A stretch of 64,000 nt of DNA from positions 9,556,243 to 9,620,242 of the forward strand of contig NC_049907.1 of NCBI RefSeq assembly GCF_001411555.2, in the 5' to 3' direction. The stretch comes from Juglans regia. Its lineage: Eukaryota > Streptophyta > Magnoliopsida > Fagales > Juglandaceae. The notes beneath the pieces were generated by a model. The model searched no databases. It worked only from the letters and a program-made list of their open reading frames with translations, and was not told the origin of the DNA. Positions 40,961 to 53,424 of the stretch are shown piece by piece. Made by a program: the position numbers and the translations under genes. Positions within the stretch are counted from its first letter, which is position 1. Each line of letters begins with the position of its first letter.

Positions 40961-42404
40961 AGCTAGGGAAGGCTAAGAGTATTGGGGGAATGGGGTTATG
41001 GGACCTTGAAAAATTTAACTTAGCCTTACTTGCCAAGTAGGGGTGGAGACTAATCCAGGACCCCCTCTCTTTGGCAGCAACTGTACTGAAGGCAAAGTAC
41101 TTCCCTCATTCTGATTTCCTAAACGCTAAGGCAGGCTGTAATGGCTCCTTCCTTTGGAAAAGCTTTTTGGCTACAAAGCAGGTTCTGAATTAGGGTCTGA
41201 TATGGAAAATAGGCAATGGGGAGGCAGTCAAAATTTGGATGCACAAATGGATACCTAAGGCCTCAACCTTCATGATCCAATCTCCTTAGAGGTCGACTCT
41301 CAGCAATGGAACCTGCCCTTGTTAAAAGGAATTTTTTCTGAGGAGGAATCTGATCTAATCAGCAGGATGCCCCTTAGCCTAATCGATAATTCAGATCATT
41401 TTACATGGAGATGCACCATAGATGGCAAGTTCACAGTTAAGAGCACCTACCACCTACAAATGGGTCTCATGGACAGCTCCAAGGGCCAACCCTCAACCCA
41501 ATCATGTTTTGCTGATCTATGGTTCAAACTATGGAAACTTAAGGTCCCAAATGCAGTTAAGGTCTTCTTGTGGAAAGCTAGTCATGAGGCCATTGCTTCC
41601 AACCTAAACCTGTTCAAGAGGAAAGTCATAGAATTCCCTAACTGCACCATTTGCCTTGATGAGCCTGAGTTAGCTGCTTATACCCTTCGGAACTACAGGG
41701 CACCAAGATGTGTGGAGTTTATGCTCAAGGAAACTACGAAAAAGCCCTGTTATGGCTTTATCATTCCTAGACCTCCTCTTGTATTTCTTCTCCACCCTGC
41801 CTTGGGAGGATCTAGAACTCTTTGATGTGATAGCCCATCATCTTTGGAAGAGAAGAAATGATTTTGTCTTCAGAGTAGTATTCACCTCTCCGGGTACATT
41901 AATATCTCAAACCCTATCATTTCTATCTGATTTTAAGGCTGCCAACCAGGTTACAAGGCCTCTACCAAGGAGTGACAACAATTTAGTTCAACAATGGACA
42001 GCTCCTCCTAAAGGTTTCCATAAGGTCAATTGGGACGCTGCTATTGACAAGATCAACAGTAAGGTAGGAATTGGAGTAATGATCAGGGACTTTGAAGGCT
42101 GAATAGTTGCTACTCTAAGATCTACCCATGACCTTTATCCTCGCCCCCAGCTTGGTGAAACCTTTACTCTACTAAAGGTTTCCCTGCTTTGTACAGAACT
42201 GAGGCTCACCAATATATCCTTGAAGGGGATGCTCAAGCTATGGTCAATGCTGTTAAGAGTCCTCAAGAAAATTGGTCCACGGTGGGGATGTTAATCAGGG
42301 ACATCAAAATCATTCTAGGGAGAGTGTCTTTGTGGTCTATTGTATTTGTTCCTAGATCTTTAAATAATGTGTCTCATGTTCTAGCCAAAGATGCTCTTAT
42401 CTGA
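40961..42404 (+). pseudogene. LINE ORF2 zinc-binding linker and RNase H
   Basis: Linker: FKLWKLKVPNAVKVFLWKA, NLFKRKVIEFPNCTICLDEP. RNase H: GFHKVNWDAAIDKINSKVGI, GVMIRDFEG then TGA, EGDAQAMVNAVKS, FVPRSLNNVSHVLAKDAL. Parts of the core (the second catalytic position) are out of frame. Confidence 0.85.
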
Positions 42405-42503
42405 GGAAGTTATTCTACTGGAGGATTTACTTCCTTGTATTGTGCATTTGAATTCTTGATTAAAGTGATAAGTCTTTGTTGATTCAAAAAAAAAAAAAAA
42501 AAA

Positions 42504-42517
42504 GAAAGTGATAATAG
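42504..42517. repeat. LINE target-site duplication, right
   Basis: GAAAGTGATAATAG directly after the poly(A); see 36997-37010. Confidence 0.92.
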
Positions 42518-42880
42518 ATTGCCAACTGAACTCTCAAACTTGATTGGTCGCGCCCGCTGAGGGGGTGCATTGCCTTGACTCACCTATACAAACATTTCTA
42601 TTTTATCATCAGAGTTTCTACTTTTTTTTTTTTTTTTACTTAATAGTTAAAGAAGTGTTTTAAAAAAATATTTATAATGATGTAAAAAATGTTTTAAAAA
42701 AACACACAAACTAAAAAATACATTTTGCACTTATAAGTGGGAACCCTCACGACCACCTCTCAATGGCCCTAACAATTCTTGTAAGGGGATTTCTCCCTCT
42801 AAGATGTGCCTCGGCTTAGAAACTCGGCCCAAAGGGTTCCTTATCCAAGCAAGGAACAAAACGTCAACCAGGGAGGGGCA
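42518..42880. other. Intergenic stretch
   Basis: Contains poly(T) at 42621-42637 and AT-rich DNA. From about 42750 the base composition shifts towards that of the Tat-like element that follows. No gene seen. Confidence 0.5.
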
Positions 42881-42888
42881 TTATATAG

Positions 42889-44459
42889 TTGATAAGACGG
42901 ATCAACCTGACAACTGTGACCGCCCTAGGGAACAATATGTGCACAAAATGCTCGAAAATTGAAGTGTGGGCTGATTCCCAGGTGGTGGTAAATCAAGTAC
43001 GAGGGAAGTTTACTATGAAGAGTGAAAAGCAGAGGAGATATCTGGCATTAGTGGAAGCTGAGCGCCCTGACTTCAAATATTTCCAAATTGGGCAAATAAC
43101 AAGAACAAAGAATCAGAAAGCAAACAAACTGGCACACGTAGCATTCGGATAGGAAGAGTCTCTCTAGCTAGAAAGTATGGTGATTAGAACGGTGGAGGTG
43201 TCTGTTGTCGGAATCGAGGTAATGGAAGTATGACTCAGAACCCCAGACTAGGCAAAGGATGTAGTCTGATATTTGGAAAATGGCGAGGTGCCTGAGGACT
43301 GGCAGGAGGCAAGAAAAGCTAGGAACAGAGCGGTGCTCTACACTATGATTGAGAGAGTCTTATACAGACCGGGTCACTTGGCTCCTCTCTTAAGATGCAT
43401 CTCTCCGAAAGAAGCACAGTATGTGTTAGCAGAAATACACGAGGGAATTTGCGGAAACCATTCGGGTTATTATTGGCCTCAAGCCCTCCTGGGCACCAAA
43501 TATTATGCACGGAAGTGTTGGCAATGCCAGGAATACGCCCAAATTTCCCATTGCCCACTAGAGAAGTTGATGTCGATAACGTCACCTTGGTCATTCGCCT
43601 AGTGGGTAGTTGATTTAGTCGGCCCACTTCCCCTAGGCAAAGGAGGAGTCAAGTTCATAATGGTGGTCGTCCACTATTTCACCAAGTGGGTCAAAGACGA
43701 AGCCTTAGCCACTATGACTGCGAGCAATATCACGTGATTCCTATGGAGAGCAGTGGTTTGTAGGTTTGGCATCCCGCACACTATCATCTTGGATAACGGA
43801 AGACAGTTCGATTCCGACCACTATCAAAATTGGTGTCGAGAATTGGGGATCGAGTTCTAATACTCATCCCTGGGGCACCCTTAGTCCAACGGACAAGTCG
43901 AGGCAACTAACAAGATGCTAATGAGAATATTCAAAAAAGGACTTGATGACAGAAAAGGTGCATGGGTCAAGGAACTCCCCGCCATACGATGGGCTTATCG
44001 GGTCGCAGTGAAGAAGCCGATCGTGGAAACTCCTTTTACCCTCACCTACGGACATGAGGCAATGCCACCAGTAGAAATTAGACTTCCCACATATAGAGTT
44101 CAACACTTTGAACGAGAATCCAATAGCGAATGGCTAAAAGAACCGCTAGACTTGCTAGAAGATGTCCGATTAGAACCAGAAATAAAGGCTGCAGCTAACA
44201 AAAGAACGGCCGAGAGGTGCTTCAACAAGCATGTGCAGCCGAGAACATTTAAAATATGAGAATTGGTACTCAAGGAAATGGGAACAACAATGCGGGATGA
44301 AGGAAAACTAGGCCCCCCCGATGGGAGGCCCCCAACGTGGTCATCGCCACAAATCGACCAGGCTTCTATCACCTCAAAGATTCCTAAGAAAACAAAGTAC
44401 CACACCAGTGGAACACTGAGCACCTGCAGAAATATTACTGCTAAGCCAGGTCACTCCTT
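42889..44459 (+). pseudogene. Tat-like Ty3/gypsy pol fragment (RNase H end and integrase)
   Basis: RNase H tail: IEVWADSQVVVNQVRGKFTM, YLALVEAERPDFKYF. Integrase zinc finger: IHEGICGNHSG with CWQCQEYAQ. Catalytic core: WVVDLVGPLPLGKGG, then CRFGIPHTIILDNGRQFDSD, then GQVEATNKMLMRIFKKGL, supplying D, D and E. Extension: AYRVAVKKPIVETPFTLTYG, HEAMPPVEI. Stops at 43601, 43735, 43858 and 44259 break it. It is the better preserved relative of the remnant at 24975-25666. gag, protease and RT are absent. Confidence 0.88.
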
Positions 44460-44469
44460 GTAATTTTTG

Positions 44470-45428
44470 CATTTTCCCATGTGCTAGTTATCGGCCATAA
44501 TAAAAAATATATATTTTGTCTTGTCTCAATGATTGGTTTCAGGACCCTAATATAATGAGGAAATTGGTCTACCCCTTAGCAAAGTCGACTTTCCTCTACG
44601 CGAGGCAAAAAGGGAAAGGTAGGCCGCAAAGTTTACCTTATGCCTCTCACGGAGGTGTGCGGGTTGGCTTTGGCCACCCGAAGATAAAATTTACCTTTGT
44701 CGTAAATGTCAACAAGCGGAAGTGGGATCAGCCACATGACTCCCCGAATGAATTACCCCGACCTGCATTGTGACGAAGTGTGAGATCAGCGCCAGCCTGC
44801 CCCAAACCTACCAATTCTTATGATGTCAACGGGCGGGAATGAGTCTAGTAATAGACTATCCAAACAACTTACCTCCCTACAAAGGATGATGGGTGAGAAG
44901 GCAGCTCAGCTTCCTCGTCCGGGAAAGCGAGACCAGCCATTAGGCGGCCCGAATAACATACCCTAACCCCCATCAAGGTAAAGGAGGAGATCACCCACAT
45001 TGCTATCTGAATTACCTCACCGCAGGGCAACAGAGGGAAATGTAGGCCTCAAAGGTTATCTTATCCTTCCTGCGACGTAGTGTGGGTTAGTCCTCAGCTA
45101 CCAGAAGAAAAAAAAAATTCCTTCCTTGCCAGTGTCAACGAGCGGGAGCGGGTTCAGTAGGAAACTGCCCGAACGACTTACCTCCTTGCGGGATACCATA
45201 GGGAAAGGTAGGCCTTAAAGTTACCTTATCCCTCCCACATTGGAGAGCTGGATCAGCTTCACGGCTACCCGAATAACTTATCCCGACCTCGGTTACGACG
45301 AAGTGTGGGATCAGCACCAGTTTGACCCAAACTTACCATTTCCTGCAATGTCAACGGGTGGGAGCGAGTCCAATAACAGACTGCCCGAACGACTTAACTC
45401 CCTGCGGGATACCATAGGGAAAGGTAGG
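44470..45428 (+). mobile_element. Tat-like 3' non-coding region with irregular repeats (left part)
   Basis: GC-rich sequence behind pol with recurring phrases: 'gggaaaggtaggcc' (44616, 45193), 'tgtcaacgggcgggaatgag' variants (44825, 45126, 45350), 'gaacgacttacctccctgcg' variants. It breaks off at 45428 where the Athila-like LTR begins. The same phrases resume at 62290. Confidence 0.7.
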
Positions 45429-46806
45429 TGATTGTCATGATATTTTGATTAAAATACCTGCTTTAAGTGAGTCAATTGAGAGGTTGATTAGTTATATAAA
45501 TGTTATATTTTGAGAAAATGGATCTTGTCTCATGGGCTGTAAATTTAAGGGTTATATTTCACTATTTACTTACTTTTCTTCATGGGCTAACAAATGGTTT
45601 AAATATATAGGTGTTGAAAGCCCAATTGAACACTTGAAAAGCCCAACTATACATCTGGAGCCCAATTCCATCCAGAAGCCTAACCCCGGCCAAGCCTTAT
45701 TGCCCGAGAACCTTCTACCATTTTCTGCACATTTCAAAGGGAAAAAGCTGAAGGGTTATCAGGGGAATCTTGAGAAAATTGTGATCTTCCAGAGGGTAGA
45801 ACGGAGAAAAGGAAACGCGACGGTTAGAAGAGAGAGAAAGAGAAATGATAAAGGGAAGTGGGGATAAAAGGAGTTGAGGCGCGAGGATGAAGGGGATCGT
45901 GGATACTTTATTTTTAGTGTTCTTTATTTCTTTCTGTTTCTACTACAAACATTGCTCTGTTAGGATTTTTATAGTCTGGGAATTATTTTTTACAAGATGA
46001 TTCAAGGCTAACTTTTGCAACTGGGCTTGCAGGGGGTGGGGTTTTCTTCACCCTTTTTGAGTATTGTTGGTTGCTGCGATGTTTAGCAAGAATTTGTCTC
46101 TATATTTTCATTCAAGATTTACTATTGGTTTTGAAAGGATCTCTAGTTCTTGACCTGTTGTAGACTCATGGCACAATAAGACCTTAAATAATCAAGGATC
46201 CCTCAGCCCTAGAGTCTTACAATGAAAATGATGATAAATATAGTGAGTGATTTATTTTCACTGGTGTTGTAATCTGAGAATGAATGTTTGTTTCAGTTTA
46301 AGTGTTAATATCTTAATTGGTTTGACACAAGCAGATGCACCCCGTAACCAACAACTCGTTGGTCGAGGAAACCCTAACCATGTATCCCTAGTGTTTACCT
46401 TCTTAGCAATTATATCTCTAGTTCTCAAGCCGTAAAACTATTTTTAAGTGCTAACTACTTTTGTCCATCAACCCATTTTCCAGGAACTAAAAGTTGCAAA
46501 TATATTTTTCATGATAATTGGAATTAATGTTTCTAGAGTAATTACAGCCCCTCATATATGATGACAAATCACAAATTCATCCAACATTTTGTATAAATTT
46601 AGTGCACATAATCCATCCTATTTTCGCAGTAAATAACCCTAAACTCATTCAACAAGGAAACTATGTCTATATACATTCCTTTTTCTACTGTTTTTCATTA
46701 GAACTTTTTCTTGATTGATTGTGTTGACAAAGTTGTCCCTGTGGAGATGACCTTGGAAGCTCCATTTGTTTTGAAACCTGCTTTTATACTTGGAAGTATT
46801 ATTTGG
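45429..46806 (+). repeat. Athila-like 5' LTR
   Basis: 1378 bp starting TGATTGTCATGATATTTTG. Matches 51675-52455 plus 61442-62289 with small differences, for example 'cctgctttaagtgagtca', 'catgggctaacaaatggt', 'gacctgttgtagactcatgg', 'tgtgttgacaaagttgtcc'. The exact 3' limit (near 'attatttgg') is inferred from where the two copies stop matching. Confidence 0.85.
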
Positions 46807-47099
46807 CGAGTATCAAGTTTTTTGTACCATTGCTGGGGACAACCGGTGAAACATAATCTTTTCCTCGCAAAAGAAAAAAAAAATAGAAGTTAGACGAAGG
46901 AATCTGCGAACCTTTTCACAGATGAGGTAACAAGCCCTTCCTTTTGTTGATTAATTGTGGGAGTGCCGGTTATTGTTTTCTTTCAGCTTGTATGTTTGTG
47001 CTTTAAGCATGCATGTCTGTGTGGGCTAGAGATCAAGCATCAAGATTAGTTAGGACTGAATCAATTGCATCTATTTCTTTTGAGTCATCATCTAAAAAT

Positions 47100-47760
47100 C
47101 TGAGTAACATGGAGGACAATGAGCATTAGGAAGTCTTGAATCAAAATATAACACTGAGGGAGTACTTGCAGCATGTTAGGACTTGTCCTCCCTCTTGCAT
47201 CATTCAACCTTTGAATGAAAATAACTTTTATTTTAAATCTGGGATGATTCCATTGATCCCCCATTTTCATGTAATGGAATCCGAAATTTCCTATTTGCAT
47301 ATTAAGGAATTTGAAGAGGTGTGCTCTACATTCATGGATAGAACATGTACTGAGGAGGTAATAAGGTTGAAACTGTTCCCCTTTTCTCTTAAGGATAAAG
47401 CTAAAACTTGGCGGGGTTTATAGGAACTTGGGAAGAAATGCAGACTGAGTTTCTTAAAACAAAAAAATTCCCATGCATAGAACAAATGTCCTAAAAAGGC
47501 AAATCGTGAATTTTGGGCAAAAAGATAGTGAAACCTTTTATCAGTGTTGGGAAAGGTTTAAAGACTTATTGAATGCTTGTCCTCATCATGTTTATGAGCA
47601 TTGGAGATGTATCAGTTTTTTCTATGAAGGGTTGCTACCCAAAATGAGACAATTTGTTGAAACCATGTGTAATGGTGAGTTTTTCAACAAAGAACCAGAA
47701 TAAGCTTTTGAATACTTTGACTACTTAGCTGAGAATGCCTAGTCATGAGATGTCTCTGAT
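47100..47760 (+). pseudogene. Athila-like gag
   Basis: Broken frames read LREYLQHVRTCPPSCIIQP, KEFEEVCSTFMDRTCTEEVI, RLKLFPFSLKDKAKTWRGL, then HRTNVLKRQIVNFGQKDSET, FYQCWERFKDLLNACPHHVY and PKMRQFVETMCNGEFF. This is the Retrotrans_gag region of Athila elements. Stops at 47421 and 47701 plus at least two shifts. Confidence 0.88.
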
Positions 47761-47800
47761 TTTGGGGATAGGTATGAAAATGTGAAGAGCATAGCTGGGG

Positions 47801-49220
47801 GTGGGAAATACAACCATCGGATGGACCATTGTTGACATGAAAGGTATAAACCCCCTGACTTGCTCTAATAGAGTTTATCTAGAGGAAGGGGCTAAACATT
47901 CTAGGGAGACAGAAAGAAGACTAAAACCTACACTAAAGGAAGTGGTTAAAAAAGAAGTCGTGAAATTTCTGGATAGAGGTCTTATTTATCCTATTGCAGA
48001 TAGCCAATGGGTAAGCCCCATTCAAGTGGTACCAAAGAAGTTTGGTATCACTGTAGTGACAAATGGCAAAGGGGACTTAAACCTACCAAAATGACAACTG
48101 GTTGGAGGATGTGTATAGATTATAGGAAGCTTAATGCAGCCTCTAGAAAAGACCATTTTCATTTGCCCTTCCTTGACCAGATCTTAGAAAACATGGTTTG
48201 GGCACTATTTTTACTACTTTTTAGATGGTTATTTTGGATATTATCAAATCTAAATTGCCTTGATGAACAAGAAAAACCCACTTTTACTTGCCCTTTTGGG
48301 ACTTTTGCCTTTAAAAGAATGCATTTTGTTCTTTGCAATGCCCCTGCCACTTTCTAGATATGCATGTTAAGTATTTTCAGTGACTTGATTGATGACATAG
48401 TTGAAGTCTTCATGGATGACTTCTTGGTATTTGGGAAGACTTTTGATTCATGCTTAACTAACCTTAAAATTGTTTTGGCCAGATGTGAGGAAAATCAACT
48501 ATTATTAAACTGAGAAAAGTGTCATTTTATGGTACAACAAGGAATAGCCCTTGGGCACATTGTGTCAGCAAGGGATATTGAGGTTGACAAATCTAAACTG
48601 GAACTGATTCCAAACCTACCTGTGCCTAAAAGTGTAAAAGATATCAGATCTTTTTTTGGCCATGTTGGTTTCTATAGGAGGTTCATTAGAAATTTTAGTG
48701 TAATCTCTAAGCCCCTATGCCATTTATTGATGCCTGATGTTAATTTCACATGGACTGAGGAATGTCAAAGTGATTTTACCCAGTTAAAAACTTTTCTCAC
48801 TACTGCTCCCATAATCCAACGTCCTGATCGGACATAATCCAACCTCTTGATTGGACATTACCATTTGAAATAATGTGTGATACTAGTGATTTTGCTATTG
48901 GGGCTACACTGGGTCAGAGGAAAAATAAATTACTTTATGTTATTTACAATGCCAGCATAACTTTAAATAGTGCTAAAAAAAATTACTCTTCTACAGAAAA
49001 GGAGCTGCTGGATATAGTATTTGCATTAGAAAAGTTTATGGCCTATTTGCTTGGTTCCCCTGTCATTATCTTTACTGACCATGGTGCACTTACATTTTTG
49101 TTGACTAAGAAGGATGCAAAACCAAGGCTCATCAAGTGGATCATTTTACTACAAGAGTTCAACATCACAATAAAGGATAACAAGGGGGTAGAAAAGGTTA
49201 TGGCAGACCATCTGTCTTGA
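47801..49220 (+). pseudogene. Athila-like reverse transcriptase and RNase H
   Basis: RT: RRLKPTLKEVVKKEVVKFLD, DSQWVSPIQVVPKKFG, GWRMCIDYRKLNAASRKDHF, FGTFAFKRMHFVLCNAPATF, then a TAG, and EVFMDDFLVFGKTFDSCL (FMDD is normal for Athila). Connection: DIRSFFGHVGFYRRFIRNFS. RNase H: CDTSDFAIGATLGQR, STEKELLDIVFALEKF, IIFTDHGALTFLLTKKD. Stops at 48356, 48512 and 48835 and a short duplication near 48815-48860 break the frame. Confidence 0.9.
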
Positions 49221-49374
49221 CTCACATTGAACTCTATAGTCCAAACCCCTCCAATTTCTGAATCCTTTCTTGATGTGCAATTATTTTCAGTCCAAATATT
49301 ACCATGGTATGCTGACTTGTTTTTTGGTGACAAGGCAAATTGCAGGCTGCTAGACAGCTCAGGACATCAGAAGA

Positions 49375-50600
49375 ATGAAAGTTGAAGCTAAGTTTTTCTT
49401 TTACGATGAACCTAACCTTTTCAAATATTGCTATAACCAAATAATTAAGAAATGTGTTCCTAATGATGAGTTTTATGCCATTCTTACTTTATGTCATTCT
49501 GAGGCTTGTGGTGGGCACTTTTCAACTCACAAAACTGTGGCAAAAATTTTACAAAGTGGGTTTTATTGGCCAACATGTTCAAGGACACTTATAATTTTTG
49601 TAAGTCTTGTGAACCTTGTAAAAACCTGGGGGGCATTACCAAAAGAAATATGATGTCAATGCAACCCATTCTAGTTTTAGAAATTTTTGACTGTTGAGGT
49701 ATAGAATTTATGGGACCATTTCCCTCATCTTTTGGGTACCTTTACATTTTGCTTGTTGTTGACTATGTCTCCAAATGGGTTGAAGCCATACCTTCAAGAA
49801 CATGTGACTATCAGATTGTTTTAAAATTTCTTAAAGAAAATATTTTTGCATGGTTTGGTATGCCTAAAGCCATAATTAGTGACGATGGAACCCATTTTTG
49901 TAATAAATATTTTATTTTTTGATGAAAAAATATGGGATCCATCACAAGGTTTCCACACCCTATCATCCTCAGACCAATGGTCAAGTAGAACTAGCCAATA
50001 GGGAGAAAAAATATATTCTTGAGAAAACTGTCAATCCTAATAAACAAGATTGATCTGTGAGGTTGTCTGATGCACTTTGGGCATATAAAACTGCTTATAG
50101 AACAATTCTGGGAATATCTCCATACAGATTAATTTATGGCAAAGCATGTCACTTGCCTGTGGAAGTAGAACATCGAGCTTATTGGGCCATTAAACAATTC
50201 AATTTTCACACTAACCAAGCTGGTTTATCAAGAAAATTGCAGATTGCTGAACTAGAAGAACTCAGAAGGAATGCTTATGACAACTCTAAGTTGTCTAAGT
50301 AGTGTATGAAGTATTTTCATGACGATCACATCTAGAGGAAATCTTTCCATCCAGACCAGTAGGTACTACTGTACAATTCCAGACACTATCTTTTCCCTAA
50401 GAAATTAAAATCTCAATGGAGTGGCCCTTACTTGGTAAAATCTATGTTTCCTCATGGGGCTGTGGAGCTCCTTGACCCTCAGAATGGCAACATTTTTAAA
50501 GTGAATGGGCATAGGCTCAAACCATTTCTTTCAACCTTCTCACCTGAAGAAACCCCCTTGCATTTTCTTAACCCCACCGCACTTTGGGTTACTTAGTATT
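49375..50600 (+). pseudogene. Athila-like integrase
   Basis: Zinc finger region CHSEACGGHFSTHKTVAKIL with GFYWPT. Core: [40 protein letters not shown]. Further: [48 protein letters not shown]. Tail with SPYLVKS and 'VNGHRLKPF'-like wording to about 50540. Stops at 49694, 49921 and elsewhere. Downstream to 51674 is the 3' untranslated part. Confidence 0.88.
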
Positions 50601-51674
50601 TTCTATTACATGCTATTGTTAATAATGATTATTTGCTGGTTGTAGTCGTTTTTCTTTCATCTTCATTTGTCCTTACTCCTTCACCTTCACTCAGGTATTA
50701 CTCCTCTTACTGCCTATCAATGTTTTTATTTCTTACCTTGATTCTCCTAATTCTTTTATATCATTGAGGACAATGTTGATTTTAAGTTGGGGGGGTGAGG
50801 ATTCAATTAGTCTGCATGCATTCACCCTCGACATTGCATACCATAATGAACCACCAGAAGCATTGTCAATGATTGATAAATAAATAGCAATATTGGCTCT
50901 TTCTGTTTTATTTGGATGCCCTTATTAGACTTGATGAAAATGGGAAGCTTGCTGTTTGTTCACTTATGAAATTTGAGTCAAGATAAGGGTTTATTTACTA
51001 TAGCATGTTTTCTAAATCAAGAAAAGTCATTATTTCACTTAAGGGGTTCTGCTGAGAACTTCCTCTACTTACACTTAGACTACTTGGGATAACACTGTGA
51101 TTGTCATTAGCCTAATCACACTAAGCAGTTGTTTAAGACTCTAATGAACCATATCCTAATGGCTTAGGAAGATTGTGAATTGAGTATTTGATTGTACTCT
51201 AAAAAAGGGACAAACCAGGGATCTAAAAAAACAAAAAAACTACTTTGTATAATAAATATAGTGTAGTAGAAAAGACTGCCTACTTCCGGGATCTCTTGAA
51301 CAAATAAAAGGATCTTTTAAAGAGTAGTAGCGTGAAAGCCACTATTAAAATGGTTTTGAATTAGGCCCCACTTAGACAGCTGCTATGGATGAGACAACTA
51401 ATGACTTTTGGTGGTCAACCTTGGAATCTATAACCACTGGCATAGCACCCAGTAGGCAGCAGCACTCATTTTGTTGATACTTACTCAAATTGGTTATTGG
51501 ATAAATTTATTGCATAAACCCCATTTTTGGAACAAAATGTCTAGTGAACTCATCTTTTGCATCATTGAACCTTGTCTGATTGGTAAATCCTACTTGAAGG
51601 AAATAAAAGCATTATGGTTTGAAAACAATATACTTCATTTGCTAAGAGACTAGCAAAAGGCAAGTTGGGGGTTG
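50601..51674 (+). other. Athila-like 3' untranslated region and polypurine tract
   Basis: No ORF. A purine-rich 'ggaggggtgagg'-type stretch at 50790-50800 and 'gcaagttgggggttg' right before the 3' LTR (51660-51674) is the probable polypurine tract. Confidence 0.6.
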
Positions 51675-51749
51675 TGAATGTCAAGATATTTTGATTAAAA
51701 TACCTGCTTTAAGTGAGTCAGTTGAGAGGCTGATTAGTTATATAAATGT

Positions 51750-51978
51750 GATTAGGCCTCGTTTGGTTACGCAGTTCAGATGAGATGTTTTATTAAATTT
51801 TGAATAAAATATTGTTAGAATATAATTTTTTAGTATTATTTTTATTTTGAGATTTGAAAAAGTTGATTTTTTTTTAAAAAAGTTGAATTGTTTATTATAT
51901 TTTGTGAATGAGTTTGGAAAAGTTGTAATAATGAGATAAGATGAGATGAGATAGTTTTGTGTATCCAAACCGGGCATT
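51750..51978. mobile_element. MITE inside the Athila-like 3' LTR
   Basis: 229 bp bounded by AATGT on both sides (51745-51749 and 51979-51983). The uninterrupted site is seen in the 5' LTR at about 45497-45510. Ends GCCTCGTTTGGTTAC and GTATCCAAACCGGGC are imperfect inverted repeats. Same family as 10440-10630 and 33217-33408. Confidence 0.88.
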
Positions 51979-52440
51979 AATGTTATATTTTGAGAAAATG
52001 GACCTTGTCTCATGGGCTATAAATTTAAGAGTTATATTTCACTATTTACTTACTTTTCTTCATGGGCTAACAAATGGTTTAAATATGTAGGTGTTGAAAG
52101 ACCAATTGAACACTAGAAAAGTCCAACTATACATCTGGAGCCCAATTCCATCGAGAAGTCTAACCCCAACCAAGTCTTATTGCTCGAGAACCTTCTACCA
52201 TTTTCTACACATATCAAAAGGAAGAAGCCGAAGGGTTATCAAGGGAACCTTGAGAAAACTGTGATCTTCCAGAGGGTAGAATGGAGAAAAGGAAAAGCGA
52301 CAGTTAGAAGAGAGAGAAAGAGAGATGATGAAGGGAAGTAGGGATAAAAGGAGTTGAGGCGTGAGAATGAAAGGGATCGTGGTTGCTTTATTTTAGTGTT
52401 ATTCATTTCTTTCTATTTTTGTTACAAACATTGCTCTGTT

Positions 52441-52456
52441 AGGGTTTTTATAGTCT
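52441..52456. repeat. Minus-strand LINE target-site duplication, left
   Basis: 'agggtttttatagtct' corresponds to 'agggatttttatagactc' at 61442-61459; a single copy is seen at the same place in the 5' LTR (45962). Confidence 0.75.
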
Positions 52457-52797
52457 TTTTGTTTTCTTTTATTAAAGAGTGAGTAGTCACCTGTCTAATA
52501 GTGAACCCCACCCAAGTTTATTAATAAGCCCTCACTTGTGGCAGAGGAATATCATGGTAACAATCAAGGTACTAGGGATTTAAAATAATATGAAAGACTC
52601 GTAACCCCCAAGAACCAGAACACCAGTACAAATAATTCAAAAACAATAACCAGGCCTATAACTGAACAAAACAATATAAACAAGCCTATAAAGGATTTAA
52701 CCAGACAAATAAAAATCCTATTTGAGTAAGCGCAATGACATAACCAATGTCGCATGCCGTCACTCCAATAAACCATGTAGTACCCACTCTAGAGGCA

Positions 52798-53313
52798 TCA
52801 ACACTTCCTTATGTATGCTAGTCCACACGAATCTATTCTAAGTATACCTCTTAATAGGTGAGGAACTTCTATCTGCCCTGACCACTCATGAGAGATCCCA
52901 TTACTACGCAGCCGGGCCAAAACATCTACAGCCTTATTTCCTTCGCGATAGATATGCTTAGCAGAAAAATTTATCCCTGCCAACATATTAATAATGTCTT
53001 CCCAAAAATTCTTTATGTACTGAAGACTATAACTTCCTTTTTGAACCCAGTTAACAACCAAAAGAGAGTCCATTTCAATAATTATATTATTAAGCCCCAA
53101 TCTTTTACAATGTTGAAGCCCTCTTCGAAGGGTTATAACTTCCGCAAGATTATTGCTACCGTTTCGAATAGATTCGGCAAATGTAAAAACCACCTTCCCA
53201 AGCTCATTTCTGACTATTCTTCCAGCACCCAAAATTCCAGGATTATTAATACTACTTCTGTCCACATTCAATTTAAGCCAGTCATTCTTCGGTTTCTCCC
53301 ATCTCACTGCCAT
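52798..53313 (-). pseudogene. LINE RNase H
   Basis: KNDWLKLNVDRSSINNPGIL, NNLAEVITLRRGLQHCKRLG, IIEMDSLLVVNWVQKGSYSL, HIYREGNKAVDVLARLRSNG, then LLRGILRIDSCGLAYIRKC before the stop at 52798. The D-E-D-D positions are recognisable; the first Asp is in NVDRS. Confidence 0.9.
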
Positions 53314-53424
53314 TAATGTCTCATTCTTTCTTGAATTAATAGAAATATTTCAAGATCTGTAGTTCCTTTTCCACTAACCGAGAATCCTTCTGAACCTTAA
53401 TACCAACCCAATGAGTCCAATACT

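Larger units (their letters stand above)
37011..42503 (+). mobile_element. Full-length but decayed LINE with 14-bp TSD
   Basis: 5.49 kb from an 81-bp 5' UTR through ORF1 (gag-like), ORF2 endonuclease, reverse transcriptase, zinc-binding linker and RNase H, to a poly(A) at 42486-42503. Flanked by perfect 14-bp duplications. It differs from the LINE family at 3690: its RT motif is FADD and its 3' UTR is unlike the other. Stops and shifts every few hundred bases make it inactive, although both ends are intact. Confidence 0.93.
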
